Shown here: one piece after another, positions 27,007 through 34,413 of the stretch
Layout: each line of letters opens with the position of its first letter
Position numbering within the stretch: position 1 is the stretch's first letter
Origin: a virus
Length of the DNA stretch: 64,000 nt
IMG/VR virus record: IMGVR_UViG_3300031578_000010
Span: 1 to 64,000 of that record
Direction: 5' to 3' (one strand)
Program-made: the position numbers and the translations under genes
The notes under the pieces: model-generated
What the model was told of the DNA's origin: nothing
Seen by the model: the letters and a program-made list of their open reading frames with translations, nothing else
The model's database searches: none

Positions 27007-27951
27007 TCATCCCCTCTGTCTAACTAGCTGAAGATACGTCCATGTCGCACCGGCGATGATATTCAGCACCCCTCCGGAGGTCTGATAGCCATGCATCTCG
27101 ACGTAATCGCCCGCAACAAGATTTAAGACCTTTACATCAAGTACGATCGTCGTGAAAATTCCCACCGGATTTACATAACCGGCAGAGATCAATGCCCCGT
27201 TAACATGTATTGTCGTGGAGCGAACACCATTTGCGTTTCCCGTCCACGTAATTTTCGCGATCGCAAGGTATTTTCCGGCCTCTCCCGCTGGTACTGTAAT
27301 CCTCGAAGGATTCACGCCGGGATCGTGCATGACGTCGGTGTCCCACGTCTCCGCGTCGAACGCGATTGGAGTCAACGTAGAGTCGTTAATGGCTTGGCCC
27401 GTTGACCGATAAACTGAACATGAAACATCGGCGCAAATTCCGCCAAGCGTATCGAGAGCGTCCTTGACCGTGACCCCAGCAACGCCGGAATCATTATCAA
27501 CCTGAGAAGCGTCATAATCACTGGCCGCTGCTGCTACCGCTCCTGTTCTACCGAATACCGAAATAACAAAATCCGTATGATCTGCCTTTTCCCAAATGGT
27601 CCCATTATGAACAACCCAATCGCTTGGCGAAAAGGCTATCGGGCCTGAACCAAGATCCTGAGTCCCAGCAATTGAAACCACATAATAATGTCCCTTGATT
27701 CCAGTCGCGTCCGATAAAGTAGGACTATTTGTACTTGCATTCCACGTTCCTTGATAGTTGATTGCTCCAACAACCCCGGTAAAATCCTGCCATGAAGATC
27801 CGTTCCAAATATAGGCCTTCTTCGTATCAGAAACCGCACGAACGTCATCTACGGTATTTCCAGCAGATGGAAGCGCCGTTATAGTAGCAACTGGATCTTT
27901 CCATCTTGGCGAACCAAATGGAGATTCAGGGCGTGTCACATTGCCTGACAT
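27007..27951 (-). CDS. Tail fibre protein with C1q-like tip
   Basis: This 314-aa fibre has widely seen tail fibre segments (YIWNGSSWQDFTG, HYYVVSIAGTQDLG, VFGRTGAVAAAASDYDASQV, VTVKDALDTLGG) and a C-terminal jelly-roll-like domain (ITVPAGEAGKYLAIAKITW, IHVNGALI, GDYVEMHGYQTSGG). The tip shares pattern with that of 20955-22022. Probably a receptor-binding protein. Ribosome site CAGGAGGTAATA. Confidence 0.8.
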   Translation of the reverse strand: MSGNVTRPESPFGSPRWKDPVATITALPSAGNTVDDVRAVSDTKKAYIWNGSSWQDFTGVVGAINYQGTWNASTNSPTLSDATGIKGHYYVVSIAGTQDLGSGPIAFSPSDWVVHNGTIWEKADHTDFVISVFGRTGAVAAAASDYDASQVDNDSGVAGVTVKDALDTLGGICADVSCSVYRSTGQAINDSTLTPIAFDAETWDTDVMHDPGVNPSRITVPAGEAGKYLAIAKITWTGNANGVRSTTIHVNGALISAGYVNPVGIFTTIVLDVKVLNLVAGDYVEMHGYQTSGGVLNIIAGATWTYLQLVRQRG

Positions 27952-27953
27952 TA

Positions 27954-28400
27954 TTACCTCCTGGCACTGGCGACGAGCATTGCAATGAAAGTTCCTAACG
28001 CTCCCCCTATCGGTTTAATAGCAAGCCAGATAAATCCCCGTTTATCGCCGGTTTCCTGCGTCACAAACGGAATAGGAATAAGCGATTTATCATGCGGAGT
28101 AATAGCGCCGAGCGCTTCGTACACAATATGTAAAAGAGTTCCAGCCTCTTTATCTCGAACCTCGACATCGAACGATGTAGAATCCCCTCCGATTTGTAGA
28201 ACAACAACCCGTTCAAGAGTCGCAGCCTCAAGTCGTCCTTCATTTCCTCTGTCCCATGTGAGCATTTTTTCTGTCCAGGCGCCAGTAGCGATCCCTGAGA
28301 ATTCTGTGCCTTCCGCCCGGGCAACTACGATCCTGCCTTTATTTGCAAGACCATCATATTCAAGATCCTGCAAAGGTTTGTGATAATCGTTAAGATCCAT
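27954..28400 (-). CDS. Fibre-cluster protein with a hydrophobic C-terminus, unknown
   Basis: This 148-aa protein is beta-prone (KGRIVVARAEGTEFSG, TLERVVVLQIGGDSTSFDVEVRD) and ends with a hydrophobic stretch (KPIGGALGTFIAMLVASARR). It ends three bases before the C1q-tipped fibre gene and overlaps the upstream gene by 11 bases. The hydrophobic end could be a core strand or membrane contact. Family unknown. Confidence 0.6.
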   Translation of the reverse strand: MDLNDYHKPLQDLEYDGLANKGRIVVARAEGTEFSGIATGAWTEKMLTWDRGNEGRLEAATLERVVVLQIGGDSTSFDVEVRDKEAGTLLHIVYEALGAITPHDKSLIPIPFVTQETGDKRGFIWLAIKPIGGALGTFIAMLVASARR

Positions 28401-28800
28401 CTTTTACTTCCTCCTCTGCCTTTTCCTTTTCGGCCAAAGCGGTTTTAATTTTCTCCGCGAACCGAGTAGCAAGCCTAATTAAATTAAATCCTCGCAAAGG
28501 ATCGTCCTTATACTTATCGACTATCCTAAGAATTTCATTATAAAATTCTTCGATGTCGTCTGGGACAGGAGTAATAGAAACGGTATCTGTTCCCGGCTCA
28601 CTTGCAAATCGTAATATCTTATTCATAGTAGATAATTTAAAAAATGTAATAATAGTGTCGAGAGACAACCTCCTATCATTAAAATAAAAACTCCTTGTTC
28701 CAGGAGCCCACCGAATCGAAACCTCTTCCCCTTTTGAATCCTTAGCAAACCTCGCAGGAAGAATTAGCGCACTCTTTTTACTTTTCCTTTTCCCTACCAT
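28390..28800 (-). CDS. Small protein, unknown
   Basis: This 136-aa protein has a basic start (GKRKSKKSALILPARF) and a helical, charged C-terminus (ALAEKEKAEEEVKDGS). ATG at 28800 is chosen because GGTGGG is correctly spaced; the TTG at 28815 is less likely. It lies in the fibre cluster. Function not recognised. Confidence 0.65.
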   Translation of the reverse strand: MVGKRKSKKSALILPARFAKDSKGEEVSIRWAPGTRSFYFNDRRLSLDTIITFFKLSTMNKILRFASEPGTDTVSITPVPDDIEEFYNEILRIVDKYKDDPLRGFNLIRLATRFAEKIKTALAEKEKAEEEVKDGS

Positions 28801-28845
28801 TTTAATACCCACCAAAATGGCTTACTATTTAGGCTTTTATTCCTG

Positions 28846-29526
28846 TTACTTGTCAGGCGTGTTAGAAAAAGAAGACGACCGCAGGTTTAATATATCGATC
28901 GGGTGAGAATGCTCGCCGAACAGATCAGTCGAACCATAGACCTTGTCGTCCATCATGTTCGATAACTTGACAGCGAATTTGTGCGAATGTGCTCCTAATG
29001 TTGCATCGACCGCCCTTGTAAAATCGCTGGAAACCTTTTTATCCTGCGTCAGTTTCCAGAATGTGGCATTATCCTCTGTCTGACCCTCGAAGTATTTTAC
29101 GAACTTATCTCCTTCCTTTTTGGAGATAATATTGCCGACGGCCTGATGAATGTGGCCCGCGCCATCCCCGACGACGAAACGGATCTGTTTTTTATTGACA
29201 TGAACCTTTGCCTTTTTCTGATTAAGGTTGTCTAAAGTTATTTCATCCCCTATCTTGAAATCCATTTCTTTTTGCAGTTGTGCCATGGCGTCTTTGACAT
29301 CCGTATATATGAACCGTTTGGTCATATACCTGAAGTTTTTCTTGTCACCTTCTCCGAATTCAACATCCAAGTTGACGGAAACGACAAAACCATTTTCAGC
29401 GCCTTCAAGATAGATTGTTTTAGACATTAGGCGGCCTTTGCCGCCCAGTTTGAATATCTCGATGGCTTCCTGATCCAATTGCGCATCTCCTGCCAGTCGT
29501 CCTTCAAACTTTTTCAGGATCTCCAT
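28846..29526 (-). CDS. HxH-motif virion protein
   Basis: This 226-aa protein has three HxH motifs (GAGHIHQAV, LGAHSHKFAV, FGEHSHPIDI) in its second half, with a beta-rich N-terminus (TIYLEGAENGFVVSVNLDVEF). The motif style is shared with the 104-aa protein at 16966. The spacing suggests metal-binding turns in a fibre or capsid structure. It is the first gene after the terminator at 29539-29562, with GAGGAG just before the ATG. Confidence 0.7.
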   Translation of the reverse strand: MEILKKFEGRLAGDAQLDQEAIEIFKLGGKGRLMSKTIYLEGAENGFVVSVNLDVEFGEGDKKNFRYMTKRFIYTDVKDAMAQLQKEMDFKIGDEITLDNLNQKKAKVHVNKKQIRFVVGDGAGHIHQAVGNIISKKEGDKFVKYFEGQTEDNATFWKLTQDKKVSSDFTRAVDATLGAHSHKFAVKLSNMMDDKVYGSTDLFGEHSHPIDILNLRSSSFSNTPDK

Positions 29527-29538
29527 TTTGCGCTCCTC

Positions 29539-29562
29539 AAAAAAAGGCCAGCGAGGCCGGCC
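29539..29562 (-). terminator. Intrinsic terminator after the GroES-like gene
   Basis: On the minus strand GGCCGGC at 29562-29556 pairs with GCTGGCC at 29552-29546 (one G-U pair) around a CTC loop, followed directly by seven T residues. This is a textbook rho-independent terminator. It lies between the GroES-like gene and the HxH gene, so downstream virion genes need readthrough, antitermination or a separate promoter. Confidence 0.85.
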
Positions 29563-29581
29563 AAGGTTATCAATTTCTAAG

Positions 29582-29887
29582 CTACCGAACGATGAAGAAA
29601 ATATCGCTTAAAGAAATTACGGTATATGCGTCGTTCCCTATTTTTACCTCCACGCCTCCGCCAGGAAAGAAGAAAATGTGTTCATTTACTTTAAGAGCCA
29701 TATCGGGCTCTTTTTCTTTAGGAATCGACCCCATCGCCATTATAGTTCCTTCAGATAATCTTTTCTTTGAAGCATCGGGAAGAAATATTCCTCCAGGAGT
29801 TTTCTCTTCCGTCTTTAATTTTATGAGAACCCGTTCCGGCATCATAGTTACGTTCAGTTTTTCCTCACCGAAAGATGTAGTTTCCAT
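29582..29887 (-). CDS. groES: GroES-like co-chaperonin
   Basis: This 101-aa protein has the GroES pattern: PERVLIKLKTEEKTPGGIFLPD, GTIMAMG, KVNEHIFFFPGGGVEV and a C-terminal SLSDIFFIVR. The mobile-loop segment is present. GroES forms a heptameric lid for GroEL, and phage versions (T4 gp31) serve capsid folding. Ribosome site AGAAGGAGGTAGCAG. A GroEL is not seen, so the host chaperonin is presumably used. Confidence 0.85.
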   Translation of the reverse strand: METTSFGEEKLNVTMMPERVLIKLKTEEKTPGGIFLPDASKKRLSEGTIMAMGSIPKEKEPDMALKVNEHIFFFPGGGVEVKIGNDAYTVISLSDIFFIVR

Positions 29888-29918
29888 CTGCTACCTCCTT
29901 CTGCAAACTTGCGGAGAA

Positions 29919-30128
29919 TTACTGAATAAAATCCTCAGACCTCTTTAGGCCCTCTATTTCTTTTCCAATTTCGATAGGAATAAGCCCTTCCCGTATTCTC
30001 TGATTTATCCAGGATAACCCAAACGACAAAACAATAGTTTCACCATCTTCTGTCTGGGCGCCAATAGCTACAGCGTCTTCTCCATATTGAATATCAATTT
30101 GAATATCAATAATTCTAACTAATTCCAT
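29919..30128 (-). CDS. Small acidic protein, unknown
   Basis: This 69-aa protein starts inside the 3' end of the upstream zinc-ribbon gene (14-base overlap, with GGGAAGATAAAG upstream). It is beta then helix (IDIQIDIQYGEDAVAIGAQT, GLSWINQRIREGL). Its tight overlap suggests coupled translation. Function unknown. Confidence 0.6.
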   Translation of the reverse strand: MELVRIIDIQIDIQYGEDAVAIGAQTEDGETIVLSFGLSWINQRIREGLIPIEIGKEIEGLKRSEDFIQ

Positions 30129-30384
30129 CTTTATCTTCCCGATAAGCCAAAGCTATTAAATCCCATCCCATCAATTTAATAAAATCCTTAAACTCGCAAT
30201 CAGGATGACCACAAATAAAAAGAACCTTAGTTCTGCCATCATCCCTTAATTCCAAAGAACAGACAGAAGATAACCTTCCACAACCTGGACAAGTAACTAA
30301 AGCCCTTGGCGTTCCATCCAGATTTATCCCTGCCTCCCAAGAAGGAAAATCATAATCCGTATTGCCTTTGTTAATATTTCTCAT
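30115..30384 (-). CDS. Zinc-ribbon small protein
   Basis: This 89-aa protein has VTCPGCGRLSSVC and FICGHPDC, a four-Cys zinc ribbon with a His. Its ATG overlaps the upstream stop as ATGA. It may bind nucleic acid or a host protein. Family not recognised. Confidence 0.65.
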   Translation of the reverse strand: MRNINKGNTDYDFPSWEAGINLDGTPRALVTCPGCGRLSSVCSLELRDDGRTKVLFICGHPDCEFKDFIKLMGWDLIALAYREDKDGIS

Positions 30385-30611
30385 ATAAAGTCATCCTCTT
30401 GCGGCTCCTCGTTCTCTCCATAGTTATTATCTTCAAGATATCGCACTATTTTATCATATAGGTCCTTAAATTTGTCCTTGTATAATTTTGCCGTCTCAAG
30501 CCAACCGATCAAAGAATCGAGGTGGTCCAGAGATACCTCGCTGAACTTCTTTCCCTTTAAGGATCCAATGGATATAACGGTTTGGCCTAAATCTGATTCG
30601 TTGGCTTCCAT
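30381..30611 (-). CDS. Small acidic protein, unknown
   Basis: This 76-aa protein has a VISIGSLKGKKFSEVSLDHLDSL segment, followed by helices and an acidic tail (NYGENEEPQEDDFI). The pattern resembles short proteins related to exonuclease-X C-terminal (DUF3820-like, 'GKhkGkxxxxvpxxYLxWL') regions, but the match is weak. Ribosome site AGGAGAACAAAAAA. Confidence 0.55.
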   Translation of the reverse strand: MEANESDLGQTVISIGSLKGKKFSEVSLDHLDSLIGWLETAKLYKDKFKDLYDKIVRYLEDNNYGENEEPQEDDFI

Positions 30612-30645
30612 TTTTTTGTTCTCCTAATAATTATCTTATTAGATA

Positions 30646-30936
30646 CTAATATACAGAACCACAATTGGGGCAAACAGCAGAAACTTTGTCAACTTTTTCT
30701 CCCCTTAGTTTCCTCTCCGCCCTATCAAAAGTATCTATTATCTTTTCAAAGATTTCTCCCGCTATCTTCTCCGCCTCACCAAAAGTTATCTGTTCTGGTA
30801 GATTAACCCAAAGAAAGGCATTTATTTTTTCCTTTAATTCGTCGACTTGTGTATCTCTAAATTTCTCGAAGTCCTCTATTATTGTAGCATAGCTTTTAAT
30901 ATGAGAACCGCCCGATATTTCTTCTTCACAGTACAT
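30646..30936 (-). CDS. Small helical protein with C-terminal CxxC
   Basis: This 96-aa protein is mostly helical, with Glu/Lys-rich segments (EKIAGEIFEKIIDTF) and a terminal CPNCGSVY. Ribosome site AGAAGGAGGAAGAA is strong. No known family. Confidence 0.6.
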   Translation of the reverse strand: MYCEEEISGGSHIKSYATIIEDFEKFRDTQVDELKEKINAFLWVNLPEQITFGEAEKIAGEIFEKIIDTFDRAERKLRGEKVDKVSAVCPNCGSVY

Positions 30937-30964
30937 TTCTTCCTCCTTCTGGCCTCTGCCGGAG

Positions 30965-31453
30965 TTAACGCCATCCCTTGATATAATCCTTATCTTTTAA
31001 TTTCCCAACGATCGCCACCTGCCTTGCCAATATATTAACCGGCCACTCTAATTTAATTCCCGCCTGCTTTAAAGTAGCCGTGACATCTATTCCCATAGCC
31101 TCGGGGCAAAAAGAAGCAGCATAATCTTTCCCCATTTTTAATAATAATCTATTGACCTTTTCCTGAAGTTTCTTTCTCGCCCCGTTCTGCCAATATAGAC
31201 AACAATTCAACTGTCTCAAAGTCCAAAGAGGATGTTTTGCTTTTAACTTATTCCTATGCCTTTCTAAATTAAACTCATTTATAGCCGCAAAGAAAGGCTT
31301 CCTCATTAAAAATATATCTTCAAAGAATGGGGCAGAAGGCGGACAACCCTCTTTAATATTATAATTCGGACACCCATCAGGATGTCCCGGATACGCCCTT
31401 TTGCAGAGCCTTCTAACTTTATGTCTAATAACAGGATTTATTCTAATTATCAT
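30965..31453 (-). CDS. Cys-rich metal-binding protein (DUF2284-like)
   Basis: This 162-aa protein has CPNYNIKEGCPPSAPFF near the N-terminus, the CxxY...G.CPP pattern of DUF2284-type predicted metal-binding proteins, plus Cys residues at CCLYW and SFCPEAMG. It probably carries an iron-sulfur or zinc site. Phage role unknown. AGAAAGGTAAGG precedes the ATG. Confidence 0.65.
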   Translation of the reverse strand: MIIRINPVIRHKVRRLCKRAYPGHPDGCPNYNIKEGCPPSAPFFEDIFLMRKPFFAAINEFNLERHRNKLKAKHPLWTLRQLNCCLYWQNGARKKLQEKVNRLLLKMGKDYAASFCPEAMGIDVTATLKQAGIKLEWPVNILARQVAIVGKLKDKDYIKGWR

Positions 31454-31460
31454 TTTTACC

Positions 31461-31589
31461 TTACCTTTCTAATATCTCTTTATCTCCTTCCTGATATTCC
31501 AAAAGGGCACAGAAAGGAGATATCTTTATTTGCCCTATTAAAAGGGCTCTGAGGGAGTTCATCCCCGCATAATATAACGGCGACTTCAC
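31461..31589 (-). CDS. Small protein, 42 aa (GTG start), unknown
   Basis: This frame starts at GTG overlapping the TGA stop of the upstream membrane-protein gene and ends at TAA just before the next gene. The sequence is protein-like (YYAGMNSLRALLIGQIKI, LLEYQEGDKEILER). GAGG lies 7 bases upstream. Overlap at both ends supports a real coupled gene that is below usual size cut-offs. Confidence 0.5.
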   Translation of the reverse strand: MKSPLYYAGMNSLRALLIGQIKISPFCALLEYQEGDKEILER

Positions 31590-31804
31590 GCCATGCCTCG
31601 CATCGAGGCCCTAACAGTTAAAGAAACCCCGATGTATAGAATGGTAAAGGCCAAACATGCCATCCCGCCCTGGCACAAAAGACTCGCCAGAACGGTCCAA
31701 CATAGAAGACCTCCTGGACCGCCGTTAACGTCCAGAAGATCCCCAAAACCATTGGCACAGAAAATAATATTAATAAAATCATTAGTATCCATCCCTTTTA
31801 CCAA
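31586..31804 (-). CDS. Small putative membrane protein
   Basis: This 72-aa frame contains a continuous hydrophobic region of about 30 residues (LLCWTVLASLLCQGG, LAFTILYIGVSLTV), enough for one or two membrane helices, and a basic end (RASMRGMA). The start may be TTG at 31804 or ATG at 31792; neither has an ideal ribosome site. Size and hydrophobicity would suit a holin or membrane accessory, but nothing else supports that. Confidence 0.45.
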   Translation of the reverse strand: MVKGMDTNDFINIIFCANGFGDLLDVNGGPGGLLCWTVLASLLCQGGMACLAFTILYIGVSLTVRASMRGMA

Positions 31805-31807
31805 ATA

Positions 31808-32293
31808 TCACAAAACCCCTACAGTTGCCTTGACTTTCCCCGAATGAGCAAACACCCTAACAAATATCCCTACTTCCTTATCCACGGGCAACCTTCTCAT
31901 AGCAGAAACTAACAACCCTATTTCCCGCCTTTGTGAAAGATCCGTCATCTCTTGAAAATCAGCCTGCCTAATCTCTTCAATCCTCCCTTTCTTATTTATA
32001 TATAAAAGCCCCCATTTATCCGGCAATTCCTTTTCTTTAATAAGTCCAACAGGGCACAAATAATAACGATATCTCCCCAACCCATTTATCTGATATCTTC
32101 TAAAATGCTTCTTATTATCTGCAAGGAAATCTCCCCTTGAAACCTTACACTCAATTAAATAAGATATACCAGAAGACCTAAAACCCACAGCATCCGGTAT
32201 TTCTCCTGGCGCTATTATTCCTGTAAGGACAACCGGGCACCCACTTCTATGAAGCCACTTAGACGCAGATCTAATTAATTTCCTATGTATCAT
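31808..32293 (-). CDS. PD-(D/E)XK-type nuclease-like protein
   Basis: This 161-aa protein carries IPDAVGFRSSGISYLIECKVSRGDFLADNKK, the core of a PD-(D/E)xK fold: D at IPD and E-C-K as the ExK motif. Similar small proteins include MmcB-like and VRR-NUC-like restriction-fold nucleases. It probably cuts or processes DNA. Its start codon lies in the downstream copy of a 23-bp tandem duplication, so an eight-codon leader overlaps its ATG. Confidence 0.7.
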   Translation of the reverse strand: MIHRKLIRSASKWLHRSGCPVVLTGIIAPGEIPDAVGFRSSGISYLIECKVSRGDFLADNKKHFRRYQINGLGRYRYYLCPVGLIKEKELPDKWGLLYINKKGRIEEIRQADFQEMTDLSQRREIGLLVSAMRRLPVDKEVGIFVRVFAHSGKVKATVGVL

Positions 32294-32316
32294 CTAATTA
32301 ATTTCCTATGTATCAT
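32271..32316 (-). repeat. Perfect 23-bp tandem duplication around the nuclease start codon
   Basis: The 23-base unit ctaattaatttcctatgtat + cat occurs twice in tandem (32271-32293 and 32294-32316). On the minus strand each copy begins with ATG. The upstream copy reads MIHRKLIR and then stops at TGA, which overlaps the ATG of the nuclease gene (ATGA). The upstream copy also supplies the AGGAAA ribosome site of the real gene. Confidence 0.9.
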
Positions 32317-32418
32317 TAAATCTCTTTCCCCACAACCCCTTTTCTATGGCCCCCACAACCTCACGATATCCCCCATGCCACGCCCTCGTAGACCCCTTGC
32401 CATGAAACTTGCATGAAC

Positions 32419-32451
32419 AAGGGAGTTACCTCCTTTTTAGGTAAGCCCCTT
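32419..32451 (-). promoter_or_regulatory. Strong hairpin in the leader of the leftward operon
   Basis: The plus strand has AAGGG (32419-32423), AG, TTACCT (32426-32431), a 7-base loop, AGGTAA (32439-32444), GC, CCCTT (32447-32451). Two perfect stems of 5 and 6 bp are separated by a 2x2 internal loop. It is upstream of the first gene of the leftward virion block. No T-run follows, so leader regulation or protein binding is likelier than termination. Confidence 0.5.
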
Positions 32452-32598
32452 TGGAATATTCAGAGGAAGTATATAAAAAACGTATATAATCCGTTAATAA
32501 ACTCCCTGTATTTCATATATTCCAGAAGGTTTTAAGTATATCTAATTAATTACCTCTTCTGATCCAAGGGGATTTCCAAGGAGATATTTATCTTAGTT

Positions 32599-32646
32599 TC
32601 TTTAATTCTTTAATTCTTTAATTCCTTAATTCTTTAATTCTCTAAT
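32599..32646. repeat. Six tandem copies of an 8-bp unit (TCTTTAAT)
   Basis: Six consecutive 8-base units read TCTTTAAT, TCTTTAAT, TCTTTAAT, TCCTTAAT, TCTTTAAT, TCTCTAAT. Phased short repeats in an AT-rich tract are typical of DNA-unwinding elements or protein-binding arrays near origins. There is no spacer pattern of CRISPR type. Confidence 0.85.
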
Positions 32647-33077
32647 TATCCATGGCCAAGGACTTCACAGGAAGATAATATCTTTTAATTTCTTGGACTT
32701 CATAGTGGACCTCACAGTATTTCCTATATCTGTGCAGAATATTAATATTTCTCTGATATATCTTATATATCTTATATCTCTTAATCTCCCTGTTTTCCTG
32801 TATATCTCTTAATATCCATTATTAATTATTCTATCACGCCATGCTCTAAAAATGGGTTATATATTCGTAAAATCTGTGGCTATTTGTGATTACCTAAATA
32901 AGAGATATGTAAAAATATATAACCTTTTTCCTTAAACTTAATTTTTTTATTCTCCCCCCCCTATTCCTTATATATATACTTTATTTGGGTTGTCTGGCCA
33001 GAGGTTTTATATCTCTTTGTTTATCTATATATAGGCTCCTGCCTTTAATTATTTATTCTTATATATATGGCCAAGGA

Positions 33078-33259
33078 TATATAGGCCTTCTTTATATAGG
33101 CTGTCCAATTCATAAGCCTTGTATATATGGCCAAGATTATAAAAGGCTTTGCTTATTTAATATATTATATTCTCCATATATATAGACTGCCCAGAGAGAA
33201 TGTTGTCTCAATTTAATTATATTCATATACACGTCCTATATATAGGCCTTCTTTATATA
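33078..33259. repeat. 21-bp direct repeat pair (TATATAGGCCTTCTTTATATA)
   Basis: The 21-base sequence TATATAGGCCTTCTTTATAT + A occurs at 33078-33098 and 33239-33259, 161 bases apart. Nearby, TATATATGGCCAAGGAT (33062-33078) and TATATATGGCCAAGATT (from 33122) form a second repeated pair. They may be protein-binding sites. Confidence 0.75.
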
Positions 33260-33403
33260 TACAATTATTTGTCGCCAGTGTTACGTCTGTGCAAGTTATA
33301 TATATAGGTTGAAAGAATAGATAAAACATAACAGTTTTATACGTCTTTTATGTATATTAAACCAGTATGTAGCAATCGTTATTTGAATAGGGGAAAGGGA
33401 GAG

Positions 33404-34053
33404 TTAGGTATATCAATGTCAATGGAAACTCCAACGCCATAGAATGCAAGTTTAACTTTATTAGGTATATCAAAGGATCCTGCTTATGTATTTACAGGGT
33501 TGTCCATTATATATCACAGGGTTGTTCATTATTATATATCAAAGGATAACTATAGTATCTATATAATCTACACACTACTATGTAAGCGAATACTATCCTA
33601 TATATATGTCTAATCTTTAATACTCTATATAGCTTTGATTCAACTTTATTCCTTCTTGAATTGTCCCTATATATATTAACTCTATTAGAGGAGAGTTAGG
33701 TATATCAAAGGATAATAGATATATAGGATAACACCTCCTATTATATACAAGAAGATACAGACATACACGTTCCTTCCCTACATATAACATATATAACTTT
33801 TACTTAAAATAAGTTCGGCTCTTTTCTTTTATCAAGCTTGAGTATATTAAGGGAAAGAGAACTAAGTATATATAAGAAGATAGTTAAGTATAATAAGGGG
33901 ATAATTTAATAATTTAATAGGATAACGCCCTTAGGTATTTAATAGATATATATAAGAGGATATATATATACCATATAGTTATGTTGTATATAGTCTTTAG
34001 TTATATATCTATTCTTTCTTTCTTATCTTCTCTTTAAGTATATCAAAGGATGA
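33404..34053. repeat. Dispersed motif TTAGGTATATCAAAGGATAA, about five copies
   Basis: Copies of TTA(A/G)GTATATCAAAGGAT with small changes occur at about 33404-33416 (partial), 33461-33478, 33535-33550 (partial), 33696-33715 and 34035-34053. Weaker variants lie at 33840-33905 (for example TTAAGTATAATAAGGGGATAA). All are in the same orientation. This looks like an iteron-like or promoter-like family. Confidence 0.65.
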
Positions 34054-34108
34054 TCCGGTCCGCATATATGAGAAGATCATCCAGTCTTCCTTGCTGCTCA
34101 ATCGTCAT
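34043..34108 (-). CDS. Possible 21-aa peptide with strong ribosome site
   Basis: An ATG at 34108 is preceded by GAGGAGGAAAGTACAG. The frame reads MTIEQQGRLDDLLIYADRII + L and stops in the TATATCAAAGGAT repeat. The ribosome site is among the strongest in the area, but the product is short. Confidence 0.4.
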   Translation of the reverse strand: MTIEQQGRLDDLLIYADRIIL

Positions 34109-34153
34109 CTGTACTTTCCTCCTCTTTTGGTAGCAGATTAGATATATATGAGG

Positions 34154-34375
34154 TTAAACTACCTTATGTTCGAGCAAAACATCCAATACATTTTTCCGTC
34201 CGCAGAAGAACGAGAACCCTTCCGGCCAACGACTGAGACAGCAAAGCCCACCCCTTTGCTCAAAAGTGCTCATGATTTCTTCGGCTTTTTCTTTACTGTA
34301 ACCCAGACACATGATATCGTCAATTATACTCGCCTTGCTCATGGCTGCCCGTCCACCTTCTAACTGTATCATCAT
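34154..34375 (-). CDS. Small protein, unknown
   Basis: This 73-aa protein has a helical first half (SIIDDIMCLGYSKEKAEEIMSTF) like a UBA/three-helix fold, and an aromatic/Cys-rich second half (GGLCCLSRWPEGFSFFCG). AAGGAGGAAATAAA precedes the ATG, which makes it a convincing gene. Function unknown. Confidence 0.65.
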   Translation of the reverse strand: MMIQLEGGRAAMSKASIIDDIMCLGYSKEKAEEIMSTFEQRGGLCCLSRWPEGFSFFCGRKNVLDVLLEHKVV

Positions 34376-34413
34376 TTTATTTCCTCCTTATTCTTGCCGT
34401 ATTTCAAAGGCAT

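Larger units (their letters stand above)
32317..34042. other. AT-rich, largely non-coding tract (candidate origin/promoter hub)
   Basis: About 1.7 kb carry no convincing gene, which stands out in this dense genome. The sequence is very AT-rich with many TATATA tracts, several short direct repeats, an 8-bp tandem array and one strong hairpin. It separates the small-gene and replication half from the structural half. Open frames inside (for example 32985-33185, plus) are low-complexity and lack ribosome sites. Replication origin, late promoter region or both are possible. Confidence 0.6.

Noticed and set aside
32599-32646. CRISPR-like array
   Set aside because: The units are only 8 bp with no spacers; it is a simple tandem repeat. 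No cas gene is seen.
32985-33185. 66-aa plus-strand frame in the AT-rich tract
   Set aside because: Low-complexity Ile/Tyr-rich product of TATA tracts, no ribosome site.
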